Shown here piece by piece: positions 51,233-59,838 of a DNA stretch of 64,000 nt (its first letter is position 1; every line of letters begins with the position of its first letter). Source of the stretch: Streptoalloteichus hindustanus (GTDB taxonomy: Bacteria > Actinomycetota > Actinomycetes > Mycobacteriales > Pseudonocardiaceae); the NCBI RefSeq assembly GCF_900129375.1, contig NZ_FQVN01000011.1, forward strand, positions 1 to 64,000, read 5' to 3'. The position numbers were made by a program, and so were the translations under genes. The notes under the pieces are model-generated. The model did not search any database. It saw only the letters and a list, made by a program, of their open reading frames with translations, and was not told where the DNA came from.

Positions 51233-51848
51233 GGGTCAACGATATGGGGAGCACGGCCCCGGTGTTCGCCCGGCGACGCCCACGCCACACCCCCGCTGGT
51301 TCACCCGGTCGGCTTACTCCTGCCCCACGGCCACCCCCCACCGCCGTAGTCCCAGCTCAGCCCACCGACCGACCCGCCGTCACGAGCCCGCAAGCCCCCA
51401 CCGCCAGCCGCCGTGTGCCCCAGGTCATGCCCCACCGGCCCCGTCTCGACCGGGCGGGGCCGCCGTGGCGGTGGAGGCGTTGCCGTCCGCCACCGAAGAC
51501 CGGCGTCGGGGTCCGCCGACCGAACGGGGGTGTTCCTCCAGGCGTGGCGGCGGCGCTTCCCGCGCGGGCCGGACATCACGGACAAGTCGGGCGTCGCCGA
51601 TACGGACGCACGCACATCTTCCGCACGACCGTCACAGGGCCACAAACGACCGGGGGAGCCGGGATGGGGTCCAACCGTCCACGGGCGACGACGCAGACGG
51701 TTCGCCCGATCACGATGTGGCGTCAGATCCGGTGACACCGCGGGGAAATCGTGTCGGGGGCGTGGCGCTGGGGTGACGCACCGGAGGTGACCATCGCGGC
51801 GCGGACGAGTCGTCCGCGGACTCCGGTGCCGCCGAGGAGGTCGAAGCC
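51233..51848. other. 616-bp divergent gap between lpd and a hypothetical gene
   Basis: I see no gene or tRNA. CGGCCCCG and CGGGGCCG form an 8-bp inverted repeat at 51436-51462. The promoter for lpd is presumably near 51240-51300 and that for the next gene near 51750-51800, but no clear hexamers stand out. Confidence 0.4.
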
Positions 51849-52343
51849 ATGTCAGACATGCCCGCCATCCCCTCACCCCAGAACGAGGAGCCGTCGCACG
51901 ACCTCCACGTCTCGCCGTCGCCGACGTTGGCCGCCGTGCTCTACCGCCGCTGGGGGTGGCCGGTGGCCGTCGACGGCGCCCACCTGCTCCTGACGACCGG
52001 GCCGGCGATGTGCGCGGTCGAGCTGCCGGACCTGGTCACCCGGTGGGTGCACCGGTTCCTGACGCTGCGGCTGCTGGCCGGGCCGGTGGTCGGGCTCCCC
52101 GGGCCGCGCCCCAGGTCCGCCCTGCTGGCCGGGTCCGCGGAGGACGCCGCGCCGGCCACGCTCGACCTGCTCGACCGCGGCGGAGCGGTGGTCCACCGGG
52201 CGGGCGCGGTGTTCCCCATGCCGCCGAGCCGCCTGGCGACGGGCAGGGTCTTCTGGCGGGTGGCGCCGGCGCCCAGCACCCCGTGGCTGCCGCCGTTCTC
52301 CGCCGTCGTGGCCGCCCTGCGCCACCTTCCCCGCCCCGGGTGA
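51849..52343 (+). CDS. Hypothetical protein resembling a prim-pol N-terminal fragment
   Basis: This 164-residue protein has LYRRWGWPVAVDGAHLLL, LAGPVVGLPGPRPRSALLA and VVHRAGAVFPMPPSRLATGRVFWRVAP. Overall this resembles short actinobacterial proteins related to the N-terminal part of bifunctional DNA primase/polymerase domains. The acidic catalytic residues of a functional primase are not evident, so it is probably not an enzyme. The ATG has a GAGGAGG site upstream. Assignment is tentative. Confidence 0.55.
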   Translation: MSDMPAIPSPQNEEPSHDLHVSPSPTLAAVLYRRWGWPVAVDGAHLLLTTGPAMCAVELPDLVTRWVHRFLTLRLLAGPVVGLPGPRPRSALLAGSAEDAAPATLDLLDRGGAVVHRAGAVFPMPPSRLATGRVFWRVAPAPSTPWLPPFSAVVAALRHLPRPG

Positions 52344-52363
52344 GGGGAACAGCCAACAAGTGT

Positions 52364-52376
52364 GTCCACTGTGGAC
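52364..52376. repeat. GTCCACTGTGGAC palindrome with overlapping DnaA box
   Basis: A perfect 13-bp palindrome fills much of the 46-bp gap between two convergent genes. The overlapping TGTGGACAA at 52370-52378 is an exact reverse-complement DnaA box. Confidence 0.8.
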
Positions 52377-52389
52377 AAATGCGGGGTGG

Positions 52390-53691
52390 CTACACGCCCG
52401 TCGGGTACGTCTCCTTCTCCCCCTCGGCGGGCTCCATCCCGTGCAGCGGGTGCAACGCGTTCGACCGATCACAGTGGACGAACGCGTCGTAGCGCTTCCC
52501 CAGCACAGTGGGAACGTAGTTGCGCACGAGTTCCCGCTCGGGGTCGTAGACCACCCCGATCGCCCGGTGGTCGAACAGGTCGCACAGCCAGTCGGTGGCC
52601 CAGGGGTTGTCCGGGAAGACGAAGAGGGCGTCGCTGTCGGGGTTCGCCTGGTGCAGGTGGGCCTCCAGGCTCCCGCGCCGGGCCTCGGGCACCCGCATCC
52701 GGCGCACCGGCCCGCCCCACCGCTCGGAGGCGATCACCGTGCCCGAGTAGGTGCCGAAGCCCACGATCACGACGTCTTCCGTGCTGTGGCTCTCCCGGAC
52801 GAGTTGGCCCACGTTGACCATCCCGGCCGGCGCCATGTCCGTGGCTCGCGCGTCCCCGACGTGGGTGTTGTGCTCCCAGACGACGCCCTTCGCGGTGTCG
52901 CCGTAGTACTGGGCCAGGTGGTCGAGGGTGTCGACCATGTGGTGGTCACGCACGTTCCAGGACTCCGCCCCGCCGCGCATCATCGCCCGGTAGTACCGCT
53001 CCGCGCCCGCGACGATCCGCGCGTTCTGCTCCGCCACGAACCGCGCGCCCCACTCGCCGGTGTCGTCCCCCGCGCGGTGCGCGCGCAGATCCAGCAGCAG
53101 CTCGACGACCTGGCGCTCACACCGCGCCGGGGTGAAGCCGGCCGCTCTCGCGTACGCCTGCGGGTCCTCACCGTACGGCTCGAAACACCGGTAGGCGGCC
53201 ATGGCCGCGTCGAGGTGCTCGGGAGCGTTGTCCCGCAGGTAGTCGAGAACGGCGTGCAGCGAGTCCCACAGGCTGTAGACGTCGAGCCCGTGGAAGCCGA
53301 CGCGGTGCTCCGGCGGCCTCGTCTCGTTGTGCTGGCGCAGCCACCGCACGAACTCCACGACCTCCTCGTTGGCCCACATCCAGGTGGGCCACCGGGCGAA
53401 GGCGAGCAGCGGCTCGCGGGGGTCGTCAGGCGCGCCGGGAACGCCGACGACGCTGCGGTGCACGGCGTGGCAGTCGGGCCAGTCGCCCTCGACCGCGACG
53501 AACGAGAAGTCCCGCTCGGCGACGAGCCTCCTGGTCAGCTCCGCGCGCCAGCGGTAGAACTCCGACGTGCCGTGGGTGGCCTCGCCCAGGAGCACGAAGC
53601 GCGCCCGGCCGATCCGCTCGACCACCGGGTCGAGGTCCCCGGCCCCGCGCAGCGGCAGCGCGGCGGCCCTGATCTGGTCGATCGCACCCAT
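52390..53691 (-). CDS. Erythromycin esterase-family protein
   Basis: This 433-residue member of the EreA/succinoglycan-associated family has LLGEATHGTSEFYRWRAEL near the N-terminus, with the Glu/His pair of the active site. It also has FVAVEGDWPDCHAVHR and WEHNTHVGDARATDM. Family members hydrolyse macrolide lactones or act on unknown esters, and most chromosomal copies are uncharacterised. The ATG at 53691 is preferred because the family begins there and GAGGTGGGCG precedes it. It follows the DUF3040 gene by 8 bp on the same strand and so may be co-transcribed. Confidence 0.9.
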   Translation of the reverse strand: MGAIDQIRAAALPLRGAGDLDPVVERIGRARFVLLGEATHGTSEFYRWRAELTRRLVAERDFSFVAVEGDWPDCHAVHRSVVGVPGAPDDPREPLLAFARWPTWMWANEEVVEFVRWLRQHNETRPPEHRVGFHGLDVYSLWDSLHAVLDYLRDNAPEHLDAAMAAYRCFEPYGEDPQAYARAAGFTPARCERQVVELLLDLRAHRAGDDTGEWGARFVAEQNARIVAGAERYYRAMMRGGAESWNVRDHHMVDTLDHLAQYYGDTAKGVVWEHNTHVGDARATDMAPAGMVNVGQLVRESHSTEDVVIVGFGTYSGTVIASERWGGPVRRMRVPEARRGSLEAHLHQANPDSDALFVFPDNPWATDWLCDLFDHRAIGVVYDPERELVRNYVPTVLGKRYDAFVHCDRSNALHPLHGMEPAEGEKETYPTGV

Positions 53692-53699
53692 CGCCCACC

Positions 53700-53990
53700 T
53701 CACGCCAGGCCGTGTCCGCCTCCCCGGCGCCGCTCCCGCGCCAGGCCCAGCAGGGCGAGCGCGCCGCCGACGGCGCAGGCGCCGCCGAGGACCGACAGCG
53801 CGTTGGCGGCGAGCACGCCCATCGCGAACAACAGCAGTCCCACGGCGAACAGGCAGCGCATCAACCACAGGCCGCCGCGCCCGCCCTCGGGGGGCAGCCC
53901 GTCCCGCAGACCCCGCGCCAGCACGGGATCGTCCTGCTCCAGCCACCGCTCGATCGCCGCCAACTGGCGTCGCTCCTCACGGCTCAGCAT
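53700..53990 (-). CDS. DUF3040 membrane protein
   Basis: The 96-residue product begins MLSREERRQLAAIERWLEQDDP, the DUF3040 signature. It has two hydrophobic segments (about residues 44-60, CLFAVGLLLFAMGVLA, and 63-84, ALSVLGGACAVGGALALLG) and a basic tail. DUF3040 proteins are small actinobacterial membrane proteins of unknown function. It lies 8 bp upstream of the esterase-like gene. Confidence 0.88.
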   Translation of the reverse strand: MLSREERRQLAAIERWLEQDDPVLARGLRDGLPPEGGRGGLWLMRCLFAVGLLLFAMGVLAANALSVLGGACAVGGALALLGLARERRRGGGHGLA

Positions 53991-54247
53991 CTCGACCTCG
54001 CCAGCCCGTCGCCCTTCCCCGCCGACAGGGCGGCCGGGCGGGTCCACGGCGAGGCCGGGCCGGTCCCGGCGACCGGACCAGGCCGACGCCGTCCGCGCGC
54101 GCTCGGCCGAGCCGCCGGGGGCACGGGCGGTGGGTGGTCCTGCCACCGGCGCCGGTGTGCCCGGGTCTCGCTCGCCCTCTCCGCCGTCACGGCCTGCCGA
54201 CAGGGCTCTCGGCCGGACTACCCGGCTGGGCGACGCCGAAACCGGGG

Positions 54248-54817
54248 TCAACGCACGCCGGCCGGGACGGACCGCAGCCGGGGCCGACGGAGCACCGGGT
54301 CGCGCCCGGCGGCGGCGCCGGCGAGCCAGCGCGGCCTGGGGAGGCGGTGCCGCTCGCACGCGTCCACCAGCGCGGCGGTCCACGCGAGCAGGGTCAGCAG
54401 GAGCACGTTGCGCTCCGCGGCGGAGACGCTGTCGAACACCCGCTCCAGCGTCGCCTCAGCGGCCGCCTGGTCGCCGTCGACCGTGGCCACCAGCGCGGCG
54501 AACAGGCTCCGCAGCGACGCTGACCCGTGCTGGGGGTCGACCTCGCGCCCCGCGGGGTCGCACAGCCGCACCCGCACCAGGCTCCGGGTGCCGCGGACCG
54601 AGGCCAACGTCAACATCATGACCGCGCAGCCCCGTAACACCGTCCGGGAGGCGGCGCGGACCGCCACCACCTCGTCGCCCCCGTGCGCCGCCCGCAGGGC
54701 GATCAACCCGTCGGCCACCCCGTCCGCGTCGCCCGTGCGCCACGAGGCGACCATCCGCGCCACGACGTCGGCCGAGATGTGCTCCATGACCCGCACCGTG
54801 TTCACCACGTCCCCCAT
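54248..54817 (-). CDS. Hypothetical protein, about 190 residues
   Basis: The product (MGDVVNTVRVMEHISADVVA from the chosen ATG) is largely helical with Ala/Val/Arg-rich segments such as ASVRGTRSLVRVRLCD and SVSAAERNVLLLTLLAWTAALVDA. I do not recognise the family. The start could also be a TTG at 54871. There is no signal peptide and the hydrophobic stretch near residue 150 is too short for confident membrane insertion. Codon bias is normal for the window. Confidence 0.6.
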   Translation of the reverse strand: MGDVVNTVRVMEHISADVVARMVASWRTGDADGVADGLIALRAAHGGDEVVAVRAASRTVLRGCAVMMLTLASVRGTRSLVRVRLCDPAGREVDPQHGSASLRSLFAALVATVDGDQAAAEATLERVFDSVSAAERNVLLLTLLAWTAALVDACERHRLPRPRWLAGAAAGRDPVLRRPRLRSVPAGVR

Positions 54818-54933
54818 CGCTTCCACGCCGCCGAACGCCGACGTCGGCGGACTGCCCGCAACTGAGAGCAATCAAACCCCTACTGTTCGTGTTCGGCGAG
54901 CGAGTCGCCCGGACGGCCCAACCGCGCGGCTGG

Positions 54934-55224
54934 TCAGAACTGGCGGGGGTCGGGCGGGATGTCCCGCTCGTGCTGGGCCACCCGCTTCGGACCGTGCCTG
55001 GCCTGCTCGGCCCGCTCGCTGGCGGTGCGCTCCGGCGCGGGGTCGAGCGGGACCGCGCCGATCACCTCGGTGAAGTTGGCGTAGTCGCCCAGGGGGCAGG
55101 CCCGGATCGCCGCGACGACGTCGTCGTCCGCGCGGCGGCGCTCGACGTGGGCGACCAGGTCCTCCTTCGAGATGGGGTAGTCCACCTCGTTCAACGCGTC
55201 CCGGATTCGTTCCCTCAGTCCCAT
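54934..55224 (-). CDS. DUF2795 protein
   Basis: The 96-residue product has a DUF2795-type core (residues 3-60, RIRDALNEVDYPISKEDLVAHV then ACPLGDYANFTEVIGAV) and a charged, disordered C-terminus rich in Arg, Glu and Pro. DUF2795 is a small actinobacterial family of unknown function, often near stress genes. It diverges from the Hsp20 gene. Confidence 0.85.
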   Translation of the reverse strand: MGLRERIRDALNEVDYPISKEDLVAHVERRRADDDVVAAIRACPLGDYANFTEVIGAVPLDPAPERTASERAEQARHGPKRVAQHERDIPPDPRQF

Positions 55225-55392
55225 CCCCCTGAGGTATCCCGGGACGCCCCCGGCTACGCCTGCCCACCCCGGCCGCACCAGGCGCGGTGGCCGGCGTTCA
55301 CCCGGTCGGGAGCGGGTACCCGACCACCGGCACCGTGGGCCGCCCGGCCCGCCCAACGCCGGGCGGCGTCGAGCGACGACCTGGAGGCCGCC

Positions 55393-55878
55393 ATGCCCGC
55401 CTTGGGTTGGGACCCGCTCCACAACTTCGACGAGATGCTCAGCCGCTTCTTCGGGGGACAGCCGAACGTCGTCCCGATGGACGTCTACCGCACGGAGGAC
55501 GCCTTCTGCGTCGACCTCGACCTGCCGGGGATCGACCCCTCGGAGGTCGACGTCGAGATCGACCGGGGATCGCTGACCGTGCGCGCGAGCCGCCAACCGC
55601 GGTATGGCACGGAGGACAGCGTGCTCTCGGCGCAACGCCCCCAGGGGACGTTCACTCGCCAGATCGTGCTCGCCGAGACCCTGGACACCGACGCGATCGA
55701 GGCCGAGTACCGGGACGGGGTGCTGTCGCTGCGCATCCCGGTCAACCGGGACCGGCGGCCGCGCAAGGTCGAGATCGCCCACCGCGACCGCCCGGACCGG
55801 CTGGACGTGCCGGGCACGGACCAGACCCCGCCGACCGGCGCCGCGCCCACGCCTGGGCCGGCGGAGGGGCCCCGGTGA
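55393..55878 (+). CDS. Hsp20/alpha-crystallin family small heat-shock protein
   Basis: The 161-residue chaperone has an alpha-crystallin domain (about residues 30-120: MDVYRTEDAFCVDLDLPGIDP, LTVRASRQPR, EAEYRDGVLSLRIPVN). A disordered Pro/Thr-rich C-terminal tail follows. It binds unfolding proteins in the cytosol during stress. The ATG at 55393 follows CTGGAGG. No HAIR or CIRCE operator is evident upstream. Confidence 0.93.
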   Translation: MPALGWDPLHNFDEMLSRFFGGQPNVVPMDVYRTEDAFCVDLDLPGIDPSEVDVEIDRGSLTVRASRQPRYGTEDSVLSAQRPQGTFTRQIVLAETLDTDAIEAEYRDGVLSLRIPVNRDRRPRKVEIAHRDRPDRLDVPGTDQTPPTGAAPTPGPAEGPR

Positions 55879-55986
55879 CCGAGCCGGACGGCCAGCCCGG
55901 CCGGCCCGGTCCGACCGGTCGGACCGGTCGGGGCCAGCCGATTCGCCCGGCGGCGGCGCGACCGACGACGCTTGCGTCATCAACTT

Positions 55987-56011
55987 GGCAAGCTTGTTGC
56001 CTGTAGGGCAA
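55987..56011 (+). promoter_or_regulatory. GGCAA/TTGCC operator upstream of the XRE-cupin gene
   Basis: GGCAA (55987-55991), TTGCC (55997-56001) and GGCAA (56007-56011) alternate at exact 10-bp spacing, giving two overlapping perfect inverted repeats with 5-nt spacers. They end 12 nt before the GTG start at 56023, so bound regulator would block transcription start. Autoregulation is likely. Confidence 0.55.
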
Positions 56012-56022
56012 GCTCCCCGGTC

Positions 56023-56613
56023 GTGGGGGACACACCGGAACAGCCAGTCGACGACCTCGCCGTCGCGTTGGGCCTGCGGCTGCGCGAGGCCCGGCTCGGC
56101 CGCGGCTGGACCCTGGAGGAGTTCGCCGACCGGACCGGGCTGTCGGTCCCCTACCTGTCCCGGCTGGAGTCCGGGCGGCGCCAGCCGTCGCTGGCCGCCC
56201 TGGTCACGCTCGCCACGACGGTCGGCGTGCCCGTCTCCACCCTGCTGGACAGCCCCGCGCCGCCCGGCGACGCCATCCGCGTCCACAAAGGACAGACGAG
56301 GGTGGTCGACGGGCTGCGCACCGCGAGCCTCACCCACGGGCTGAACCCGGACTGGCAGGTGTGGCGGGTCGAGGTGCCGTCCCGGCGAAGCCCGTCGCGG
56401 CCCCGGGCGCACGAGGGCGTCGAGTGGATCTACGTCCTGGACGGCTGGCTGCTGTTGACCGTGGGCGCGGAGCAGACCGAGCTGGCCAGCGGGGAGGCCG
56501 CGGAGTTCGACGCGCGTCAGCCGCACCGGCTCGTCGCCGCCCGCAGCGACAGCGCGCACATCCTCCTCGCGGTGTCCCACCCGCACCCGCGGAGGACCTC
56601 GTGCGTGGACTGA
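56023..56613 (+). CDS. XRE regulator with C-terminal cupin domain
   Basis: The 196-residue protein has an N-terminal helix-turn-helix (about residues 18-72, LREARLGRGWTLEEFADRTGLS) and a C-terminal cupin (about 115-190, EGVEWIYVLDGWLLLTVG). This HipB/SutR-like architecture senses small metabolites. The GTG at 56023 is preferred over an upstream ATG that would run through the operator. It overlaps the MOSC gene by 13 nt, so it probably controls the MOSC and amidotransferase genes as one operon. Confidence 0.85.
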   Translation: MGDTPEQPVDDLAVALGLRLREARLGRGWTLEEFADRTGLSVPYLSRLESGRRQPSLAALVTLATTVGVPVSTLLDSPAPPGDAIRVHKGQTRVVDGLRTASLTHGLNPDWQVWRVEVPSRRSPSRPRAHEGVEWIYVLDGWLLLTVGAEQTELASGEAAEFDARQPHRLVAARSDSAHILLAVSHPHPRRTSCVD

Positions 56614-57329
56614 CCGCGGCGGTGGTCCACCTGGCCCTCGGCCCCGTCGCGCCCCTGCGGCACGGCCGGGTCGACGTGCCCAGCGCAATCGTGAAGCGGC
56701 CCGTGGAGTCGGCCGCGGTGGGCGTTCTGGGGCTGCGGGGCGACGAGCAGGGCGACCGCCGCGTCCACGGCGGCCCGGAGAAGGCGGTCTTCGCCTACCC
56801 GACCGAGCACGACGACTGGTGGGCCGACCAGCTCGGCGCGCCCCTGCCCGTCGCCGCGTTCGGGCAGAACTTCGGCACGGTGGGCCTGGTGGAGGACACC
56901 GTGTTCCTCGGCGACGTCTACGAGGTGGGCGAGGTTGTGCTCCAGGTGAGCCAGCCCCGCCGCCCCTGTTTCAAACCCGGCTCGCGCCTCGGCCACCGGG
57001 AGATCGCCGTCCTGACGCAGAACAGTGGGCGCACCGGGTTCTACTTCCGGGTCCTGCGGCCCGGACTGGTGACCGCGGGCAGCCCCGTCGTGCTGCGGGA
57101 GCGGGACCCGGATCCCGTCAGCGTCCACGACGTCAGCCGCGTGATGCACGGCGACACCACCCACCTCCACCAGGTCCTCGCTAGCCCGCGGCTGCCCGAG
57201 CGCTGGCGCGCCGCGCTCCGCGCCCGACTCGCCGGCATCCCGGACGACGAGACCACCCGCCTGCACGGACCCCTGCACGAACCACGAGAGGAAACTCAGA
57301 ACCCATGCCCGCGTCCCGCCACGTCCTGA
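56601..57329 (+). CDS. MOSC domain protein (YiiM-like)
   Basis: This 242-residue protein resembles YiiM-type MOSC proteins, which bind the molybdenum cofactor and reduce N-hydroxylated bases. It has VKRPVESAAVGVLGLRGDEQGD, GPEKAVFAYPTEHDDWWADQL, FGQNFGTVGL and QPRRPCFKPG, the last with the cofactor-binding cysteine. The GTG lies inside the regulator gene. Its C-terminus overlaps the next start by about 25 nt, so all three genes are tightly linked. Confidence 0.88.
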   Translation: MRGLTAAVVHLALGPVAPLRHGRVDVPSAIVKRPVESAAVGVLGLRGDEQGDRRVHGGPEKAVFAYPTEHDDWWADQLGAPLPVAAFGQNFGTVGLVEDTVFLGDVYEVGEVVLQVSQPRRPCFKPGSRLGHREIAVLTQNSGRTGFYFRVLRPGLVTAGSPVVLRERDPDPVSVHDVSRVMHGDTTHLHQVLASPRLPERWRAALRARLAGIPDDETTRLHGPLHEPREETQNPCPRPATS

Positions 57330-58024
57330 TCCTGCGGCACGTCCCGTGGGAGGGCCCCGGGCTGATCGCCACCGCGCTCGACGGCCTGCCCGTCCGCGTC
57401 GCCACGGTCGTCGACGACGCCGACCCCCGGCTGCCCGCCGTGGACGAGCTCTGCGGCCTGGTGGTCATGGGCGGACCGATGAACGCCGACGACACCGCCC
57501 GGCACCCGGGCCTGGCCGCGGAACGCCGTCTCCTCGCCGACGCGGTCGCCGCCGACGTGCCCACTCTCGGCGTGTGCCTCGGGGGCCAGCTGCTCGCCCG
57601 CGCGCTCGACGCCCCCGTGCACGCGGGCGCCGGGGTCGAGCTGGGCTGGGCCCCGGTGACGGTCGCGGACGCCGACGACCCGCTGCTCGGCGCGCTCGCC
57701 CCCGCGCGCCCCGTCCTGCACTGGCACAGCGACGTCTTCGAGGCACCGGCCGGTGCCACCCCGCTCGCGGCCACCGCGACCACGCCCTGCCAGGCGTTCC
57801 GGCTCGGCTCCGCGTGGGCGCTCCAGTTCCACCTGGAGGCGACCCGCTCCCTGGTGGACGAGTGGCTCGCCGAGCCCGTCATGGGCGCGGAGGCCGCAGC
57901 GGCGCTCGGGCCGGACTGGCGGCGGACCCTCGTCGAGCAGACCACCGAGCACTGCGACGAGCTGAGGGAGCCGGCGCTGCGCGGGCTGGACGCGTTCGCC
58001 GAGCTGGTGCGGCAGCGGCGCTGA
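57305..58024 (+). CDS. Type 1 glutamine amidotransferase
   Basis: The 239-residue class I amidotransferase domain has the nucleophile in GVCLGGQLLA (near residue 95), VVMGGPMNADD in place of the oxyanion strand, and FHLEATRSLVDEWL with the catalytic histidine and glutamate. It is a stand-alone GMP-synthase-like glutaminase of the YfeJ type. The acceptor partner is not encoded here. Shared transcription with the MOSC gene suggests a role in base or detoxification metabolism. Its target is unknown. Confidence 0.9.
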   Translation: MPASRHVLILRHVPWEGPGLIATALDGLPVRVATVVDDADPRLPAVDELCGLVVMGGPMNADDTARHPGLAAERRLLADAVAADVPTLGVCLGGQLLARALDAPVHAGAGVELGWAPVTVADADDPLLGALAPARPVLHWHSDVFEAPAGATPLAATATTPCQAFRLGSAWALQFHLEATRSLVDEWLAEPVMGAEAAAALGPDWRRTLVEQTTEHCDELREPALRGLDAFAELVRQRR

Positions 58025-58053
58025 CGGCAGTACCGGCACTGACAGCAACACTG

Positions 58054-58089
58054 GTGTTGACGGCGGTCGTGGTGTTGACGGCGGTCGTG
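58054..58089. repeat. Two perfect 18-bp tandem repeats before the F420-type oxidoreductase
   Basis: GTGTTGACGGCGGTCGTG is repeated exactly at 58054-58071 and 58072-58089 in the intergenic region. Each copy contains a TTGACG hexamer resembling a -35 element, so copy number could influence transcription of the next gene. Confidence 0.8.
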
Positions 58090-58142
58090 GTGCTGCCGCG
58101 CTCGCGCTGCGGGTTCCGGCCGGCCCTGCGATGGTCGGAGGC

Positions 58143-59123
58143 ATGGTTGCCTTCGGATACACGCTGATGACCGAGCAGGCCGGGCCGAAGGACCTCGTGA
58201 GCCACGCCGTGCGGGCCGAGGCGTGCGACTTCGAGTTCCAGGTGATCAGCGACCACTACTTCCCCTGGATCGACGAGATGGGGCACGCGCCCTACGCCTG
58301 GAGCGTCCTCGGCGCGGTCGCGCACGCCACCGAGCGGGTGGAGTTGATGACCTACGTGACCTGCCCGCTCCTGCGGTACCACCCCGCGGTCGTGGCGCAG
58401 AAGGCCGCCACGATCCAGATCCTGTCCGACAACCGCTTCCTGCTCGGTCTCGGTTCGGGCGAGAACCTCAACGAGCACGTCGTCGGCCGGGGCTGGCCGC
58501 CGGTGAACATCCGGCACGAGATGTTCGTCGAGGCGCTCCAGATCATCAACGACCTCTTCGACGGCGGGTACACGAACTTCCACGGCGACCACTACCGGGT
58601 GGACTCGGCCAAGCTCTGGGACCTGCCCGAGCAGCGGGTCCCGATCGGGGTCGCGGTCTCCGGCCGCCAGTCCTGCGAGGTGTTCGCCACCCTGGGCGAC
58701 CACATGATCTCCACACTGCCCAAGCCCGAGCTCGGGCAGTGGTGGGACGCCGCCCGCGAGGGCGAGGAGAAGAGCCGGCGCATCGGCCAGCTGCCGATCA
58801 GCTTCGACCGGGACCGCGACGCGGCGATCGACCGCGCGCACGCGATGTTTCGCTGGTTCAGCCTCGGCTGGAAGGTCATGGCCGAGCTCCCGGGCACGGC
58901 CGGGTTCGCCGCCGCGACGCAGACCTCGCGCAAGGACGACGTCGCCCAGGGCATCCCGTGCGGAGCCGACCCGCAAGCGGTGATCGAGGGCGTCCGCCCC
59001 TACGTCGAGGCCGGCTTCACCGACGTGGCCCTCGTCCAGGTCGGCGGCCCCGAACACCAGCCGCCCTTCTTCGACTTCGCCGAACGCGAGCTGCTCCCCG
59101 CCCTCCGCGAGGCGTTCGGCTGA
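58143..59123 (+). CDS. F420-dependent LLM oxidoreductase, TIGR03557 type
   Basis: The 326-residue barrel protein starts MVAFGYTLMTEQAGPKDLV and shows QVISDHYFPWIDEMGHAPYAWSV, LLRYHPAVVAQKAATIQILS, LGLGSGENLNEHVVG and GVAVSGRQSC. This pattern is the TIGR03557 group close to F420-dependent glucose-6-phosphate dehydrogenase. F420 use supports an actinobacterial host. The start at 58143 is chosen by family length. An upstream in-frame ATG at 58131 is possible. The substrate is unknown. Confidence 0.88.
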   Translation: MVAFGYTLMTEQAGPKDLVSHAVRAEACDFEFQVISDHYFPWIDEMGHAPYAWSVLGAVAHATERVELMTYVTCPLLRYHPAVVAQKAATIQILSDNRFLLGLGSGENLNEHVVGRGWPPVNIRHEMFVEALQIINDLFDGGYTNFHGDHYRVDSAKLWDLPEQRVPIGVAVSGRQSCEVFATLGDHMISTLPKPELGQWWDAAREGEEKSRRIGQLPISFDRDRDAAIDRAHAMFRWFSLGWKVMAELPGTAGFAAATQTSRKDDVAQGIPCGADPQAVIEGVRPYVEAGFTDVALVQVGGPEHQPPFFDFAERELLPALREAFG

Positions 59124-59136
59124 CCGCCAGCCCTTT

Positions 59137-59149
59137 GTCCACAGTGGAC
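59137..59149. repeat. GTCCACAGTGGAC palindrome with overlapping DnaA box
   Basis: The perfect 13-bp palindrome lies in the 88-bp gap between convergent genes. TTGTCCACA at 59136-59144 is an exact DnaA-box consensus. Confidence 0.8.
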
Positions 59150-59211
59150 GGGCCGGCCCGTCGCCCCGGTCGGCCCGTCCGCCGTGCTGACACCGGCCGC
59201 TCTCGGGCCGG

Positions 59212-59724
59212 CTAGCGGCCCCGCCGCTCGTACTCCGAGTACAACTCGCGCCAGTGGTCCAGGGTCCACGTCGACCAGTCCTTGGGGCGGCCGTCCAGCG
59301 CGTCCCGCAGGTACTCGAAGTGGTTGTGCCAGCCGGCGAGACAGCTCAGGCGCTCGCCCTCCGGGCCGGTCATCTCGTTGACGAAGCGCAGGAGCGTCCC
59401 CCCGTCCGCGGGGGACAACTCGAAGCGGATCCGCCCGTGGATCTCGACCGTGTACTCCGCCAGCCGCTCGGGCTCCCAGGCCGTGACCTCACCGCTCGCG
59501 ACGGTGGCGTTCCCCTGCTCATCGGTGTTCAACCACCGCAGGGTGATCGCCCCGCCCACCCGCTGCTCGAACGGGTCGGCCTCGGCCAACCACCCCGGCA
59601 GCCCGTGCGGAGTGGCCACGGCGGCCCACACCTTCCCGACGGGGTGCGGAAACCTGAGCTCGTACCGCAGGAGATGCGTCTCTCCCCTGGTCTCGGACGT
59701 CCCGTACGGACACGTCGTCTCCAT
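59212..59724 (-). CDS. SRPBCC (AHSA1-like) domain protein
   Basis: The 170-residue START/Bet v1-like protein has the AHSA1 pattern HPVGKVWAAVATPHGLPGWLAEADP at the front, AGWHNHFEYLRDALDG near the end and RFVNEMTG between. Such proteins bind hydrophobic ligands or act with Hsp90. The N-terminal cysteine (METTCPYG) is unusual. Start chosen at the ATG nearest the fold. Confidence 0.88.
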   Translation of the reverse strand: METTCPYGTSETRGETHLLRYELRFPHPVGKVWAAVATPHGLPGWLAEADPFEQRVGGAITLRWLNTDEQGNATVASGEVTAWEPERLAEYTVEIHGRIRFELSPADGGTLLRFVNEMTGPEGERLSCLAGWHNHFEYLRDALDGRPKDWSTWTLDHWRELYSEYERRGR

Positions 59725-59838
59725 GCCCCGAGTATCAGCCCACGCACCCCCTCCCGCCCCCGGGCGTTCGACGCCACAGGCACGTTCAAGGCGAAAGCGA
59801 GAAGGGGCCGGTGACACGCACCGGCCCCTTCTGGGAGA

